This document shows, piece after piece, positions 1-8,208 of a DNA stretch of 43,760 nt; position 1 is the stretch's first letter, and each line of letters starts with the position of its first letter. Below the pieces are notes generated by a model. The model did not search any database. It was given only the letters and a program-made list of their open reading frames with translations, and was not told where the DNA came from. Source of the DNA: an uncultured Clostridia bacterium (lineage in GTDB: Bacteria; Bacillota; Clostridia; UBA1381); contig CALXZP010000003.1 of NCBI GenBank assembly GCA_944393255.1, positions 1 to 43,760 on the forward strand, in the 5' to 3' direction. Made by a program: the position numbers and the translations under genes.

Positions 1-14
1 TTTCTCTTTGCCAC
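1..14 (-). CDS. 5' end of a leftward gene, product unknown
   Basis: Only the first codons are in the window. Read leftwards, a GTG start at 14-12 is followed by codons for Ala-Lys-Arg-Lys or Asn, then the window ends. The start is chosen because a strong ribosome binding site (AGGAGGTG, about 21-27) lies just upstream and a near-perfect promoter lies beyond it. The product cannot be named from five residues. Confidence 0.6.
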
Positions 15-39
15 TTGTTCACCTCCTCTCTATGATACC

Positions 40-68
40 ATTATACCACGATTAACGTGGTTTGTCAA
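40..68 (-). promoter_or_regulatory. Consensus promoter with palindromic operator in the spacer
   Basis: Read leftwards, TTGACA (68-63) and TATAAT (45-40) are separated by exactly 17 bp. The spacer holds the perfect inverted repeat CCACG-ATTAA-CGTGG (46-60). A repressor bound there would cover the promoter between the two RNA polymerase contact boxes. The adjacent XRE regulator (458-922) is an obvious candidate repressor, but that link is inference. Confidence 0.75.
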
Positions 69-457
69 GTGTTTTTTTGAAATTTTCTTAGAAAAAAGCT
101 GTCATATCAAAAACGGTGTATCATTATATGTACCGGTTCTTTTGCCGTTAAAATGTTGGTTTTGTCTATTTTCTTTCCTGTTCGGCAATATTGCTTGTTT
201 TTGTCATTTTGTTGGTCGATAATGATTATTATGATTTATTAAAATTCTTGTTGTTGTCTGGTTTAAGTAAAAACATAAATTCATGTATCTGTAAATTTAT
301 TTTTTCAAAACACTCTTTTTCAAGCATATACCGCTTAAAACTTAACAAACTTTTCATTAACTGCAATATAATTCTTTATTATTCATAAACATTCCATTAT
401 AATATTAATTGAAAAAATTAGGGCAAAATATTTTATAATGGAAAGGAAACAAAACAA
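69..457. other. AT-rich intergenic stretch, no gene seen
   Basis: This 389-nt stretch separates the leftward gene from the XRE regulator. A 65-codon open frame at 191-388 has Leu/Phe/Ile/Asn-rich composition, no ribosome binding site and no recognisable domain, so I do not call it. TATAAT-like boxes at 398-403 and 434-439 are possible -10 elements for the XRE gene, but neither has a convincing -35 box at proper spacing. Confidence 0.5.
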
Positions 458-922
458 ATGACAAAGAACAACAAAGACACAACATTGATAGAGATAGGCA
501 GAAGCCTGACCGAGAGCAGACAGCGCATAGGTTACAATTTGGAACGGGTAGCGTCTTTATTGGGTGTCACGGTAAAGACACTGCGCAGCTATGAGTACGG
601 CGAGCGTCAAATGACTGTAAAGACTGCGGCGCAGCTGGCGATACTGTACGGTACTACAGTAACAAAGCTGCTTGATATGCACATCGGAGACGGTGATGTT
701 CAGCCCAAAGATGTGAAACTGCATGGGTATAAATACATAAGAAAATCAATAGCTATGACGCAGGAGGAATTTGCCGAGGAGATAGGGGTATCAAGAGGGA
801 GTTTAGCAAATTATGAGACAGGCAAAACGGACATGCCTGTTACGGCGTTTATAAAGCTGTGCACTGTCGGAGGCTTGTCCGACAGAGAGGTTAATGAGCT
901 TGTGCGGCATATTATCTATTGA
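458..922 (+). CDS. Double-HTH XRE-family transcriptional regulator
   Basis: The 154-residue protein carries two helix-turn-helix modules of the Cro/CI (HTH_3) type in tandem. The first covers about residues 10-70 (motif VASLLGVTVKTLRSYEYGER), the second about 91-150 (motif FAEEIGVSRGSLANYETGKT). The family binds DNA operators, usually as a repressor, and acts in the cytoplasm. Two modules in one chain could let one monomer contact both half-sites of a palindrome. GGAAAGG lies about 12 nt before the ATG. The nearest candidate target is the CCACG-N5-CGTGG palindrome of the divergent leftward promoter. No sensor or protease domain is visible, so its signal is unknown. Confidence 0.85.
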   Translation: MTKNNKDTTLIEIGRSLTESRQRIGYNLERVASLLGVTVKTLRSYEYGERQMTVKTAAQLAILYGTTVTKLLDMHIGDGDVQPKDVKLHGYKYIRKSIAMTQEEFAEEIGVSRGSLANYETGKTDMPVTAFIKLCTVGGLSDREVNELVRHIIY

Positions 923-964
923 GCCGGAGCATATTCGGGACGCATAGGATGGCAGCAGGAGAAT

Positions 965-997
965 CAATACCGGCAAGCTATAGCATTGCCGGTATTG
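965..997 (+). terminator. Hairpin after the XRE gene, possible terminator
   Basis: CAATACCGGCAA (965-976) pairs perfectly with TTGCCGGTATTG (986-997) around a 9-nt loop that is itself self-complementary. It lies 43 nt after the stop codon. No T-run follows, so it may be a weak or factor-assisted terminator or an mRNA-stabilising stem. Confidence 0.45.
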
Positions 998-1036
998 TTA
1001 CTAACGTGTTATTAATGTGTTACTAATAGGTTGTTT

Positions 1037-1118
1037 TATCGCCGTTTTCTGCGCGTGCAGAAAGTTAAAGAAATATCGGTGTTATCGCGTTTATTGGGTA
1101 TTGCTTTTTTAACTTTCT
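1037..1118. repeat. Nested inverted repeats before the mgtE promoter
   Basis: TTCTGC-GCGT-GCAGAA (1037-1052) forms a short hairpin. Overlapping it, AGAAAGTTAAA (1049-1059) is the exact reverse complement of TTTAACTTTCT (1108-1118), which ends three bases before the mgtE -35 box. This could be the 3' end structure of the upstream transcript or a regulator site. No known element was recognised. Confidence 0.4.
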
Positions 1119-1120
1119 TA

Positions 1121-1149
1121 TTGACAAACAATTTGAAGTGGTATATAAT
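1121..1149 (+). promoter_or_regulatory. Consensus promoter of mgtE
   Basis: TTGACA (1121-1126) and TATAAT (1144-1149) are separated by 17 bp, a perfect housekeeping sigma promoter. Transcription should begin near 1156, giving an untranslated leader of about 260 nt before the mgtE ATG. Confidence 0.85.
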
Positions 1150-1155
1150 AAGCAT

Positions 1156-1416
1156 GTATGATATCAAAACCGATAGAAAAGGCAGGTGAACGGAGTGAGT
1201 AATTCTGACAGTAATGGGCGAAGTAGAAGCAGATCCGGAAAAAGCGCAGACGGGATCCCGGCGCAGAGTTCCATTCCGTGTCCGTCAGTCCGTTTCCGTC
1301 CGTAAACTCGGCGGCTGAAGGCTGCGGCAGGCATGCGCTCTGCCGTATCCCGGCGTGTCTTTCCGGATATATCCCCGGCTGTTGTAACAACGAACAAGGG
1401 AAAAGGAGGAAGACAA
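1156..1416 (+). promoter_or_regulatory. Long structured leader of mgtE
   Basis: The leader contains the candidate uORF and, after its stop, a hairpin CGGCAG (1325-1330) / CTGCCG (1340-1345) in a GC-rich region before the Shine-Dalgarno AAAGGAGG (about 1402-1409). mgtE genes in Bacillota are often controlled by the M-box Mg2+ riboswitch. I could not fit this leader to the M-box consensus with confidence, so the mechanism is open. Confidence 0.45.
1195..1305 (+). CDS. Possible leader peptide upstream of mgtE (36 aa)
   Basis: A GTG at 1195 follows AGGTG (1184-1188) at six bases and opens a 36-codon frame rich in Ser, Arg and Pro (an early GRSRSRSGKS stretch; the end reads PCPSVRFRP) before TAA at 1303-1305. 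It lies wholly inside the long mgtE leader. Known leader peptides for Mg2+ transporters, such as MgtL of mgtA in enteric bacteria, are proline-rich and act by ribosome stalling or drop-off. Whether this frame is translated, and whether it acts that way, is inference. No family match is claimed. Confidence 0.35.
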   Translation: MSNSDSNGRSRSRSGKSADGIPAQSSIPCPSVRFRP

Positions 1417-2868
1417 ATGCAGGATGAAAGCTTGGAAACGAACAGCAATACCGCGCCGGAGACGGAAGAAGAGCAGACCGCGGTAAAGCCTGACTATGAA
1501 CAAGAGATAATCGGGATCATAAGGAGCGGGGAATCGCCCCGAAAGCTGCGCGACAGCCTGAGCGATTATCACGACAACGATATCGCCGAGGCGCTGCCTC
1601 GGTTCACGGCGTTTGAGCGCAGAAAGCTTTACCGTATCCTCGGAACGGAGCAGCTTTCAAATATATTCGAGTATATCGACAAGGATGCAGTAGGCATTTA
1701 TCTCGATGAGATGGATCTTAAAAAGGCGGCGGATCTGATCTCCAATATGGAGTCGGACGAGGTCGTGGAAGTAATGCGCGAGATCGACAAGGACAAGCGC
1801 GCTATACTGGCGGAAATGCTCAGCGAGGATGTGAAAAAGGACATTGCGCTCATAGCCTCGTTTGATGAGGACGAGATCGGAAGCAGGATGACCACGAATT
1901 TTATACGGATCAGCGCGGGGCTGACCGTAAAGCAGGCCATGACCGAGCTTATCGCGCAGGCGCCGAAAAACGATAATATATACACGATATTTGCAGTGGA
2001 CGAGGATGGCTATTTCTACGGCGCGATAGACCTAAAGGAGCTTATAATCGCGAGAAAGGATACCGATCTTGAGGATCTTATAATGACCTCGTTCCCGTAC
2101 GTATACGGCAGCGAGAGCATAGACGACTGTATAGAAAAGCTCAAGGATTATTCCGAGAACTCCATCCCCGTGCTCGACAACAACAACCGTATCCTCGGCG
2201 TTATAACGGCGCAGGATATTATTGAGGTAGTGGACGACGAGATGGGCGAGGACTATGCTAAGCTGGCGGGTCTTATGGCTGAGGAGGATCTCAAAGAGCC
2301 TTTGTTCGATAGTATGAAGAAAAGACTGCCGTGGCTTTTGATACTTCTTATTTTGGGTATGATGGTCTCGTCGGTCGTGGGCGTTTTTGAAAGCGTGGTA
2401 TCGCAGCTCACAGTGATAATGGCGTTCCAGTCGCTCATACTTTCGATGGCCGGAAACGTGGGAACACAGTCGCTGGCGGTGACTATACGCGTATTGATGG
2501 ACGAATCGCTTACCGGCGGGCAGAAGCTCAGGCTGGTGGCAAAGGAAATGAAGGTCGGCTTCTTCAACGGTATGATCGTCGGAGTTATTTCCTTTGTTAT
2601 CGTCGGGCTGTATATAATAGTGTTCAAGGGCAGAGGCGTTATGTTCTCATACGCCGTGTCGGGCTGTATAGGTCTTGCAATGCTGGTCGCGATGATAATA
2701 TCGAGCGCGGTGGGAACGATAGTACCGCTGCTGTTCAAAAAGGCGAAGATAGATCCGGCGGTAGCGTCGGGGCCGCTTATAACGACCATGAACGACCTGA
2801 TCGGGGTTGTGACATATTACGGGCTGAGCTGGCTGCTGCTGATACAGGCGCTCCGCCTCGGCGGCTGA
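1417..2868 (+). CDS. mgtE: MgtE magnesium transporter/channel
   Basis: MgtE is a homodimeric inner-membrane Mg2+ channel gated by its own cytosolic Mg2+-binding domains. The 483-residue protein has the usual order: a charged N-terminal helical domain (about 25-155), a CBS pair (about 156-275), a linker helix, and five membrane segments (about 304-480). Conserved pore signatures are GNVGTQ (346-351) and DPAVASG...TTMND, where Asp460 matches the selectivity aspartate of the family. The frame is open from 1333, but the ATG at 1417 is chosen because AAAGGAGGA lies 7-8 nt upstream. The N-terminus is somewhat longer and more acidic than in the 450-residue Thermus protein. It is a single-gene unit with its own promoter and terminator. 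Confidence 0.95.
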   Translation: MQDESLETNSNTAPETEEEQTAVKPDYEQEIIGIIRSGESPRKLRDSLSDYHDNDIAEALPRFTAFERRKLYRILGTEQLSNIFEYIDKDAVGIYLDEMDLKKAADLISNMESDEVVEVMREIDKDKRAILAEMLSEDVKKDIALIASFDEDEIGSRMTTNFIRISAGLTVKQAMTELIAQAPKNDNIYTIFAVDEDGYFYGAIDLKELIIARKDTDLEDLIMTSFPYVYGSESIDDCIEKLKDYSENSIPVLDNNNRILGVITAQDIIEVVDDEMGEDYAKLAGLMAEEDLKEPLFDSMKKRLPWLLILLILGMMVSSVVGVFESVVSQLTVIMAFQSLILSMAGNVGTQSLAVTIRVLMDESLTGGQKLRLVAKEMKVGFFNGMIVGVISFVIVGLYIIVFKGRGVMFSYAVSGCIGLAMLVAMIISSAVGTIVPLLFKKAKIDPAVASGPLITTMNDLIGVVTYYGLSWLLLIQALRLGG

Positions 2869-2903
2869 GGACAAGCGGCTGTTAAACTGAACGGGAAACA
2901 CGG

Positions 2904-2942
2904 GGCGGCGCTTCGCACAGATCGCGGAGAGCCGCCTTTTTT
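2904..2942 (+). terminator. Rho-independent terminator of mgtE
   Basis: GGCGGC (2904-2909) pairs with GCCGCC (2931-2936), followed directly by six T (2937-2942). It lies 36 nt past the mgtE stop. Confidence 0.85.
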
Positions 2943-3014
2943 GACCCGCATAGGCATACAGCTCCGGCGTTTTGGAATGGTCTGATATTTTTTTGGATGG
3001 GAGATGACGTAAAT

Positions 3015-4583
3015 TTGAAACGGACTGCGAAAATAAAGCTGATAGGAGCAGCGGCGGGGTGCGCATTGCTTGCTATGTCTTTCGGCGGCTTTTATACATA
3101 TGGAGAGGAAAATATAAGGTGGGAAATAGAACCGGTCTATGACGGCAAAGGCGTGTTTAAAGAGGGAATGGCCAATTGCGGCGGTATGACAAATTTTATT
3201 GATAAAAACGGCGAACCCGTTTATCAATATCCCGGGAACGCTATGCGTTACAGCGGCGATTTTTCATGCGGATGGGCTGTCGGGTCTGATTCTCCGGCAG
3301 GAGCGATGAATATGCTTATGGATAAACGGGGTGATATATATACTGTTGACGGAGCAGTGAAAATCAACGATTTTCATGATGGTATGGCAGCCGCAGCGGA
3401 CGGCAGCGGGAAGTACGGTTATATCAATACAAATTTGGAGTGGATAATAGAACCCAAATATGACTACGCCGATGATTTTAACGAGGGCTATGCTCATGTC
3501 AGATCAGGCGGCAAACACATGTATATAGATATGCGGGGAGACGTCATTATCTCTGCCGGTTTCGCGGAAGCAGGCGATTATTCCAACGGGCTTGCTCCGG
3601 TGAAGGATGAGAACGGTCTGTGGGGATATATCGATCATAACGGAAATTATGCGGTCGAACCGAAATATACCTCTGCAGGTGATTTTAATGATGGGATAGC
3701 TCCTGTTACGCTGGGATACCGTTTTGGCATCATAGATACGTCGGGCGGGTTTACCGCTTTGGTGGACGATATAGATATGCAGAGAGCATACAGCGGAGGA
3801 GTATCCGTTATACATAGTCAAAATGGATACGGGCTTGCAGATAAGGCGGGAAATGTTTTGCTCCAATGTGAATACGAGGAAATGTCGGATTGCACAGAGG
3901 GCGTGATAACAGCTAAGAAAAACGGGCAGTGGTTTATTTTCAACAGTAAAGGTGAAGCGGTCGGCGGCACGGAAGCGTCGGAGCTTGGTACGTCATCCGA
4001 AAATCTGATAGCCGCGGCATTAAAAACAAATGATGGAGTTAAGTGGGGGTTTATAAATAACCCGCTGGCAGAGCCTTCGGACTGGGCTTCCGCATCAATA
4101 AATGAAATGTTTGACAAGGGATGCATGACCGACGCCGTTTCATACGGGTATCAGACTTACATCACCAGAAGCGAATTTTGCGATCTGGCCGTAAAAGCTG
4201 CGGAAAGACAATTAAGGGTGGGGTTTCCGATAAAGGACAGAGCTGTTTTTGAGGATACTGACAATATCAACGCGGCAAAGCTGCACGGTCTGGGGATCAT
4301 TGACGGTGTGACCGAGAACGCTTTCGGGCCTGAAATGAATATGACCCGCGAGCAAACAGCAAAGATCACCATGCTGCTGGGCAGAAAATATTTTAATATC
4401 AGCAGCGGGAAAGGTGATTTTTTATATAACGATGACAGCGATATTTCCGAATGGGCCAAAGAGGCGGTATACAGTCTTAATGCCAACTCAATAATGCAAG
4501 GCAGTAATAATGAATTTCGTCCTATGGATCCTGTTACCAAAGAGGAGGCTGTTATAATAATTTCGAGGCTGATAAAAAAATAG
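3015..4583 (+). CDS. Secreted WG-repeat protein with C-terminal SLH domains
   Basis: The frame is open from ATG 2997, but GGGAG (2999-3003) precedes a TTG at 3015, which gives a classic signal peptide (MKRTAKIKL followed by a hydrophobic stretch). The mature part has about five WG beta repeats, seen as recurring GYI-D-NG---EPKY-----F-EG-A units up to about residue 350. The C-terminal 170 residues hold three SLH modules, the last two marked by FEDTDNINAAKLHGLGIIDG and DISEWAKEAV. SLH domains bind pyruvylated secondary cell-wall polymer, so the protein is probably displayed on the wall. WG repeats fold as a propeller-like scaffold of unknown ligand. The last 28 nt before the stop recur downstream of the next gene. 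Confidence 0.85.
   Translation: MKRTAKIKLIGAAAGCALLAMSFGGFYTYGEENIRWEIEPVYDGKGVFKEGMANCGGMTNFIDKNGEPVYQYPGNAMRYSGDFSCGWAVGSDSPAGAMNMLMDKRGDIYTVDGAVKINDFHDGMAAAADGSGKYGYINTNLEWIIEPKYDYADDFNEGYAHVRSGGKHMYIDMRGDVIISAGFAEAGDYSNGLAPVKDENGLWGYIDHNGNYAVEPKYTSAGDFNDGIAPVTLGYRFGIIDTSGGFTALVDDIDMQRAYSGGVSVIHSQNGYGLADKAGNVLLQCEYEEMSDCTEGVITAKKNGQWFIFNSKGEAVGGTEASELGTSSENLIAAALKTNDGVKWGFINNPLAEPSDWASASINEMFDKGCMTDAVSYGYQTYITRSEFCDLAVKAAERQLRVGFPIKDRAVFEDTDNINAAKLHGLGIIDGVTENAFGPEMNMTREQTAKITMLLGRKYFNISSGKGDFLYNDDSDISEWAKEAVYSLNANSIMQGSNNEFRPMDPVTKEEAVIIISRLIKK
4553..4580 (+). repeat. 28-nt direct repeat, left copy
   Basis: This 28-nt sequence (core TTTCGAGGCTGATAAAAAAA) encodes the last residues of the WG/SLH protein (IISRLIKK). 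It is identical to 5876-5903, exactly 1323 bp downstream, so the two copies bracket the second SLH gene. Confidence 0.9.
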
Positions 4584-4598
4584 TTTGCACATTTCAAA

Positions 4599-4626
4599 TT
4601 GCAGATATAGTACATGCTTTTATAAT
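4599..4626 (+). promoter_or_regulatory. Promoter of the second SLH gene
   Basis: TTGCAG (4599-4604) and TATAAT (4621-4626) are separated by 16 bp, about 118 nt before the ATG at 4744. It lies inside the 1323-bp segment bracketed by the direct repeats, so that segment carries its own promoter. Confidence 0.6.
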
Positions 4627-4743
4627 ACACTAAATTTGGCGTATCGGTTTGTTGATGCTGTGCATAATTTTGGTGAATAAATAAAGAATTAATTTTGAGA
4701 GATAGGTTTTCTTATCAATGTAAAATACGAGGAGCTAAACAAA

Positions 4744-5880
4744 ATGAAAAAATTTCTTATTATATGTATATTGATCGTTGCTAACTTTATATCTTTATCT
4801 TTGACAGGAAATGCTGCATCGGAATTACCCCAGACTGCATCATTTCATGATGTTTTGGGGGTTGATTCTATTGATGATATAAAATATGCTTCAATAGAGT
4901 ATTCCGGTATCTCAGGAGATTTATGTGCGGATATAGACCAAAAGGATATAGAAGCGTTTTTACAGGTTTATTGGAATTTTAAATATGAAAGAGCACTTGC
5001 TCCGTTTACAGATAGCACTGTAACGGATAGATTCTATATCAATTTATGGACCGATGAAAAGAATGTCGCCAACAGTAAACACACAATATTTGTTACCGAT
5101 ATTGTATATGGCATATACGGAAAAGGAGAGAATGGCATAAATAATTGCATTTGGTATAAACCTGTGGTTGGAAATTCAAGAAATGCGCTTATCATGGCTG
5201 CCGAAGATTTAAAAAACAAATATAAATCTCAAACAAGGATACCCAATGAGTATGACGGATATGAAGATATAGAAACCAAACCCGAATGTTTAAATCTTGA
5301 AGGGTGCAGCCCATGGGCGGAGAGTATCATCAGTCAAGCGGCTGCAGAAAATCTGCTTCCTTATGAGCTTTCAGTCGGATATAAAGACGATATTTCAAGA
5401 CAGTCTTTTTGCATGCTTGCGGCTCAGATGATGGCTGTAAAATATAATGCCAATATGGAGTCGCGCCGGTTGCCAACAGTGATCGTATCAATGATCGAAG
5501 AAAGACAGCTGCGAAATGAATTCGATAATATCAGTTACTCTGATATGGAATATGTGACCGATGATATTGCGTTTTTAGCGGCGGTTGGCATAATTACAGG
5601 ATATGACACGGGCGAATTTAAGCCGGAAAAGAACATTGCAAGAGAAGAGGCGGCTGTAATAATAGATCGTATTTTTGATTATTATAATGCTGCAACTATG
5701 ACGGCAGAGTCTCTTTATTCGGATGACGGTGAGATCTCAGAATGGTCAAGGCAGAGTGTGTATGATATGCTGGGCACAAATATCATGCAGGGAATGGGAG
5801 ACGGCAGTTTTTCACCGAAGTCCGGTTTTACAGTTGAACAGGCGATCACGACATTTTTACGAGTATATCAAAAGATATAA
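4744..5880 (+). CDS. Secreted SLH-domain protein, AT-rich
   Basis: The 378-residue protein begins with a clear signal peptide (MKKFLIICILIVANF..., cleavage near TGNAASE). Residues about 30-160 form a domain I do not recognise. Residues about 185-378 hold three SLH modules (CSPWAESIISQAAAEN; YSDMEYVTDDIAFLAAVGII; DISEWSRQSVYDML), the first degenerate. SLH modules would hold it on the cell wall. GAGGAG lies about 8 nt before the ATG. Base composition is clearly more AT-rich than the hem/cob genes after it, and 28-nt direct repeats bracket it, so recent acquisition or duplication by recombination is likely. It shares the SLH ending with its upstream neighbour but has no WG repeats. Confidence 0.82.
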   Translation: MKKFLIICILIVANFISLSLTGNAASELPQTASFHDVLGVDSIDDIKYASIEYSGISGDLCADIDQKDIEAFLQVYWNFKYERALAPFTDSTVTDRFYINLWTDEKNVANSKHTIFVTDIVYGIYGKGENGINNCIWYKPVVGNSRNALIMAAEDLKNKYKSQTRIPNEYDGYEDIETKPECLNLEGCSPWAESIISQAAAENLLPYELSVGYKDDISRQSFCMLAAQMMAVKYNANMESRRLPTVIVSMIEERQLRNEFDNISYSDMEYVTDDIAFLAAVGIITGYDTGEFKPEKNIAREEAAVIIDRIFDYYNAATMTAESLYSDDGEISEWSRQSVYDMLGTNIMQGMGDGSFSPKSGFTVEQAITTFLRVYQKI

Positions 5881-5903
5881 TAATTTCGAGGCTGATAAAA
5901 AAA
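5876..5903 (+). repeat. 28-nt direct repeat, right copy
   Basis: This copy is identical to 4553-4580. It overlaps the final five bases of the second SLH gene (including its TAA) and continues towards hemB. Read in the WG/SLH frame, it continues SRLIKK-DLYFG-stop, so it looks like the original 3' end of the upstream gene left behind by an insertion. Confidence 0.85.
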
Positions 5904-5934
5904 GATTTATATTTTGGATAATGGAGGTACAGAT

Positions 5935-6912
5935 ATGCAATACAGACCGAGACGGCTCAGGAGCTGCGCGGCTTTGCGCTCGATGGTCCGTGAAACCCGG
6001 ATAAGCGCCGATTCTCTGGTATATCCGATATTCACGGCGGACGGTGAGAATATAAAGGAAGAAATAAGGTCGATGCCGGGACAGTACCGCTACAGTATAG
6101 ACCGCGTAGGCGAATGCCTTGAGGAGGCGGCTGAGGCGGGAGTCAAAAGCGTTATGCTGTTCGGAGTGCCCTCACACAAGGACGAATGCGGCAGCGGCGC
6201 ATGGGATGAGAACGGGGTGATACAGCGCACGCTGAGATATGCGAAGCGGGAGTATCCGCAGCTCTATTACATAACCGACGTATGCATGTGCGAGTACACC
6301 TCGCACGGACACTGCGGAGTGCTTGACGGAGAGACTGTTGATAATGATAAGACGGTCGCACTGCTCGCAAAAACGGCGGCGTCGCATGTCAGAGCCGGAG
6401 CGGATATGGTCGCGCCCTCGGATATGATGGACGGCCGCGTCGGCGCGATACGCAGAGAGCTTGACGAAAACGGATATATAAACACGCCGATAATGGCGTA
6501 TTCGGCAAAGTATGCGTCGTCGTTTTACGGACCGTTCCGCGAGGCGGCGGAGTCTGCGCCGTCATTCGGGGACAGGAAGAGCTACCAGATGGATTTCCAT
6601 AATATAAACGAGGCCGTTACGGAGGCGGAGCTGGATCTTGCCGAGGGAGCGGATATAATCATGGTCAAGCCCGGTATGGCGTATCTGGACGTTCTGCACG
6701 AGATAAAGCAAAGGTTCGGCAGACCTACCGCGCTCTATTCGGTGAGCGGAGAATATTCCATGATAAAGGCGGCTGCGGGATTGGGCTATATCGATGAAGA
6801 AAAAATGATCTGCGAGACCGCCGCGTGCATGTACAGGGCGGGCGCGGACATACTTATAACGTATTTTGCAAAGGAGCTTGCGGGCTTTATCAAAAGGGGG
6901 CTTATAGGATAA
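5935..6912 (+). CDS. hemB: Porphobilinogen synthase (ALA dehydratase)
   Basis: HemB condenses two 5-aminolevulinate molecules to porphobilinogen, the common step to heme, siroheme and corrinoids. The 325-residue length matches the family. The start is the ATG at 5935, seven bases after GGAGG (5923-5927); an upstream in-frame TTG at 5914 has no such support. Active-site lysines are Lys192 (in MAYSAKYAS) and the Schiff-base Lys245 (in VKPGMAYLD). The DVCMCEYTSHGHCG motif (Cys117, Cys119, Cys127) marks the zinc-dependent type. The stop codon abuts the hemL ATG, so the two are translationally coupled. With hemL and the cob genes following, the likely main product is corrinoid. Confidence 0.97.
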   Translation: MQYRPRRLRSCAALRSMVRETRISADSLVYPIFTADGENIKEEIRSMPGQYRYSIDRVGECLEEAAEAGVKSVMLFGVPSHKDECGSGAWDENGVIQRTLRYAKREYPQLYYITDVCMCEYTSHGHCGVLDGETVDNDKTVALLAKTAASHVRAGADMVAPSDMMDGRVGAIRRELDENGYINTPIMAYSAKYASSFYGPFREAAESAPSFGDRKSYQMDFHNINEAVTEAELDLAEGADIIMVKPGMAYLDVLHEIKQRFGRPTALYSVSGEYSMIKAAAGLGYIDEEKMICETAACMYRAGADILITYFAKELAGFIKRGLIG

Positions 6913-8208
6913 ATGAAAAGTGATGTATCGGAGGCGCTTTTTGAACGCGCCGTAAAGGTGATGCCGGGAGGCGTGAATTCGCCTGTCCGCGCGTTCGGTC
7001 CGGTGGGCGGTTCGCCCAGGTTCATAAGCAGCGCCAAGGGACAGTATATATACGATGAGGACGGAAACAGGTATATAGATTATATAGGCTCGTGGGGGCC
7101 TATGATATTGGGGCATAACGACGACCGCGTTGTTGAAGCGGTCATAAAGCAGGCGGAAAAGGGACTGAGCTTCGGCGCGGCGACTAGGCTTGAGGTCGAG
7201 ATGGCGGAGCTGATATGCGATACCGTTCCGTGCGTCGAGATGATCAGGATGGTCAATTCCGGCACGGAAGCGGTCATGAGCGCCGTCCGCGCGGCGCGCG
7301 GCTTTACGGGGCGCGACAAGATAATAAAGTTCGAGGGCTGCTATCACGGTCATGCTGACGCTATGCTCGTAAAGGCGGGCTCGGGCGTTATGACCCACGG
7401 CGCGCCGGATTCGGCGGGAGTGCCGGAGGGCTGCGCTAAGGATACGCTGACAGCGGCTTATAACGATATACAGTCCGTACAGGCGCTGTTTTCGGAATAC
7501 CCGGATGATATAGCCTGCGTAATAATAGAGCCGGTGGCGGCAAACATGGGCTTGGTCGTGCCGAAGGACGGGTATCTGCGTAAGCTTCGCGAGCTGTGCG
7601 GCAAATACGGCGCGCTGCTCATATTCGACGAGGTGATAACCGGGTTCAGGCTCGCGATGGGCGGCGCGGCGGAGTATTTCGGAGTAACGCCGGATATCGT
7701 CACGTACGGAAAGATCATAGGCGGAGGTATGCCGGTGGGCGCTTACGGCGGCAGGCGCGATATAATGAGCGTGGTATCGCCGCTGGGCAGCGTATACCAG
7801 GCCGGAACGCTCAGCGGCAATCCCGCGGCGATGAGCGCCGGGCTTGCCCAGCTTAGGGTACTGAAGGAAAACGCGGAGATATATGAAAATATAAACGCGC
7901 TTGGTGAAAGGTTCAGGAACGGTCTGAAGCGTGCGGCGGAAAAAGCCGGAGCTGCGGTCACGGTAAACGGCATCGGCTCTCTGAGCTGTTTGTATTTCAA
8001 GGACGGCGGAGTCTGCGGCTACCGCGATGCAAAGCAGTCCGATGCAGCCGCGTTTGCCGCATATTTCAACCATATGCTCGGCAGAGGAAACTATTTCGGT
8101 CCGAGCCGGTTCGAGGCGGTGTTTATATCCAACGCGCATACCGAGGCGGATATAGACAAGACAATAAGAGACGCGGAGGAGTTTTTGTCAAATGAGCAGA
8201 GAGGATAA
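6913..8208 (+). CDS. hemL: Glutamate-1-semialdehyde 2,1-aminomutase
   Basis: HemL is a PLP enzyme that converts glutamate-1-semialdehyde into 5-aminolevulinate, the substrate of HemB. The 431-residue chain is normal length, with the GGVNSPVRAF substrate loop near residue 19, the NSGTEAVMSA PLP-phosphate loop near 115, the FDEVITGFR strand near 238, and the PLP lysine at Lys267 in VTYGKIIGGGMPVGAYGG. Its ATG follows the hemB stop without a gap; AAAAGGGGG at about 6892-6900 serves as ribosome binding site. It overlaps cobO by 17 nt. No hemA, hemC or hemD is seen here, so the rest of the pathway must lie elsewhere. Confidence 0.97.
   Translation: MKSDVSEALFERAVKVMPGGVNSPVRAFGPVGGSPRFISSAKGQYIYDEDGNRYIDYIGSWGPMILGHNDDRVVEAVIKQAEKGLSFGAATRLEVEMAELICDTVPCVEMIRMVNSGTEAVMSAVRAARGFTGRDKIIKFEGCYHGHADAMLVKAGSGVMTHGAPDSAGVPEGCAKDTLTAAYNDIQSVQALFSEYPDDIACVIIEPVAANMGLVVPKDGYLRKLRELCGKYGALLIFDEVITGFRLAMGGAAEYFGVTPDIVTYGKIIGGGMPVGAYGGRRDIMSVVSPLGSVYQAGTLSGNPAAMSAGLAQLRVLKENAEIYENINALGERFRNGLKRAAEKAGAAVTVNGIGSLSCLYFKDGGVCGYRDAKQSDAAAFAAYFNHMLGRGNYFGPSRFEAVFISNAHTEADIDKTIRDAEEFLSNEQRG

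Noticed and set aside
191..388. 65-codon open frame upstream of the XRE gene
   Set aside because: Leu/Phe/Ile/Asn-rich reading of AT-rich DNA, no ribosome binding site, no domain.
1156..1416. M-box Mg2+ riboswitch before mgtE
   Set aside because: A few words (AGGTGA, AATGGGC) recall it, but order and pairing could not be matched; left as an undefined leader.
6562..8139. 525-codon leftward open frame opposite hemB/hemL
   Set aside because: Shadow of GC-rich codon bias in hemB and hemL; Arg/Ala/His/Tyr-rich composition with no motif.
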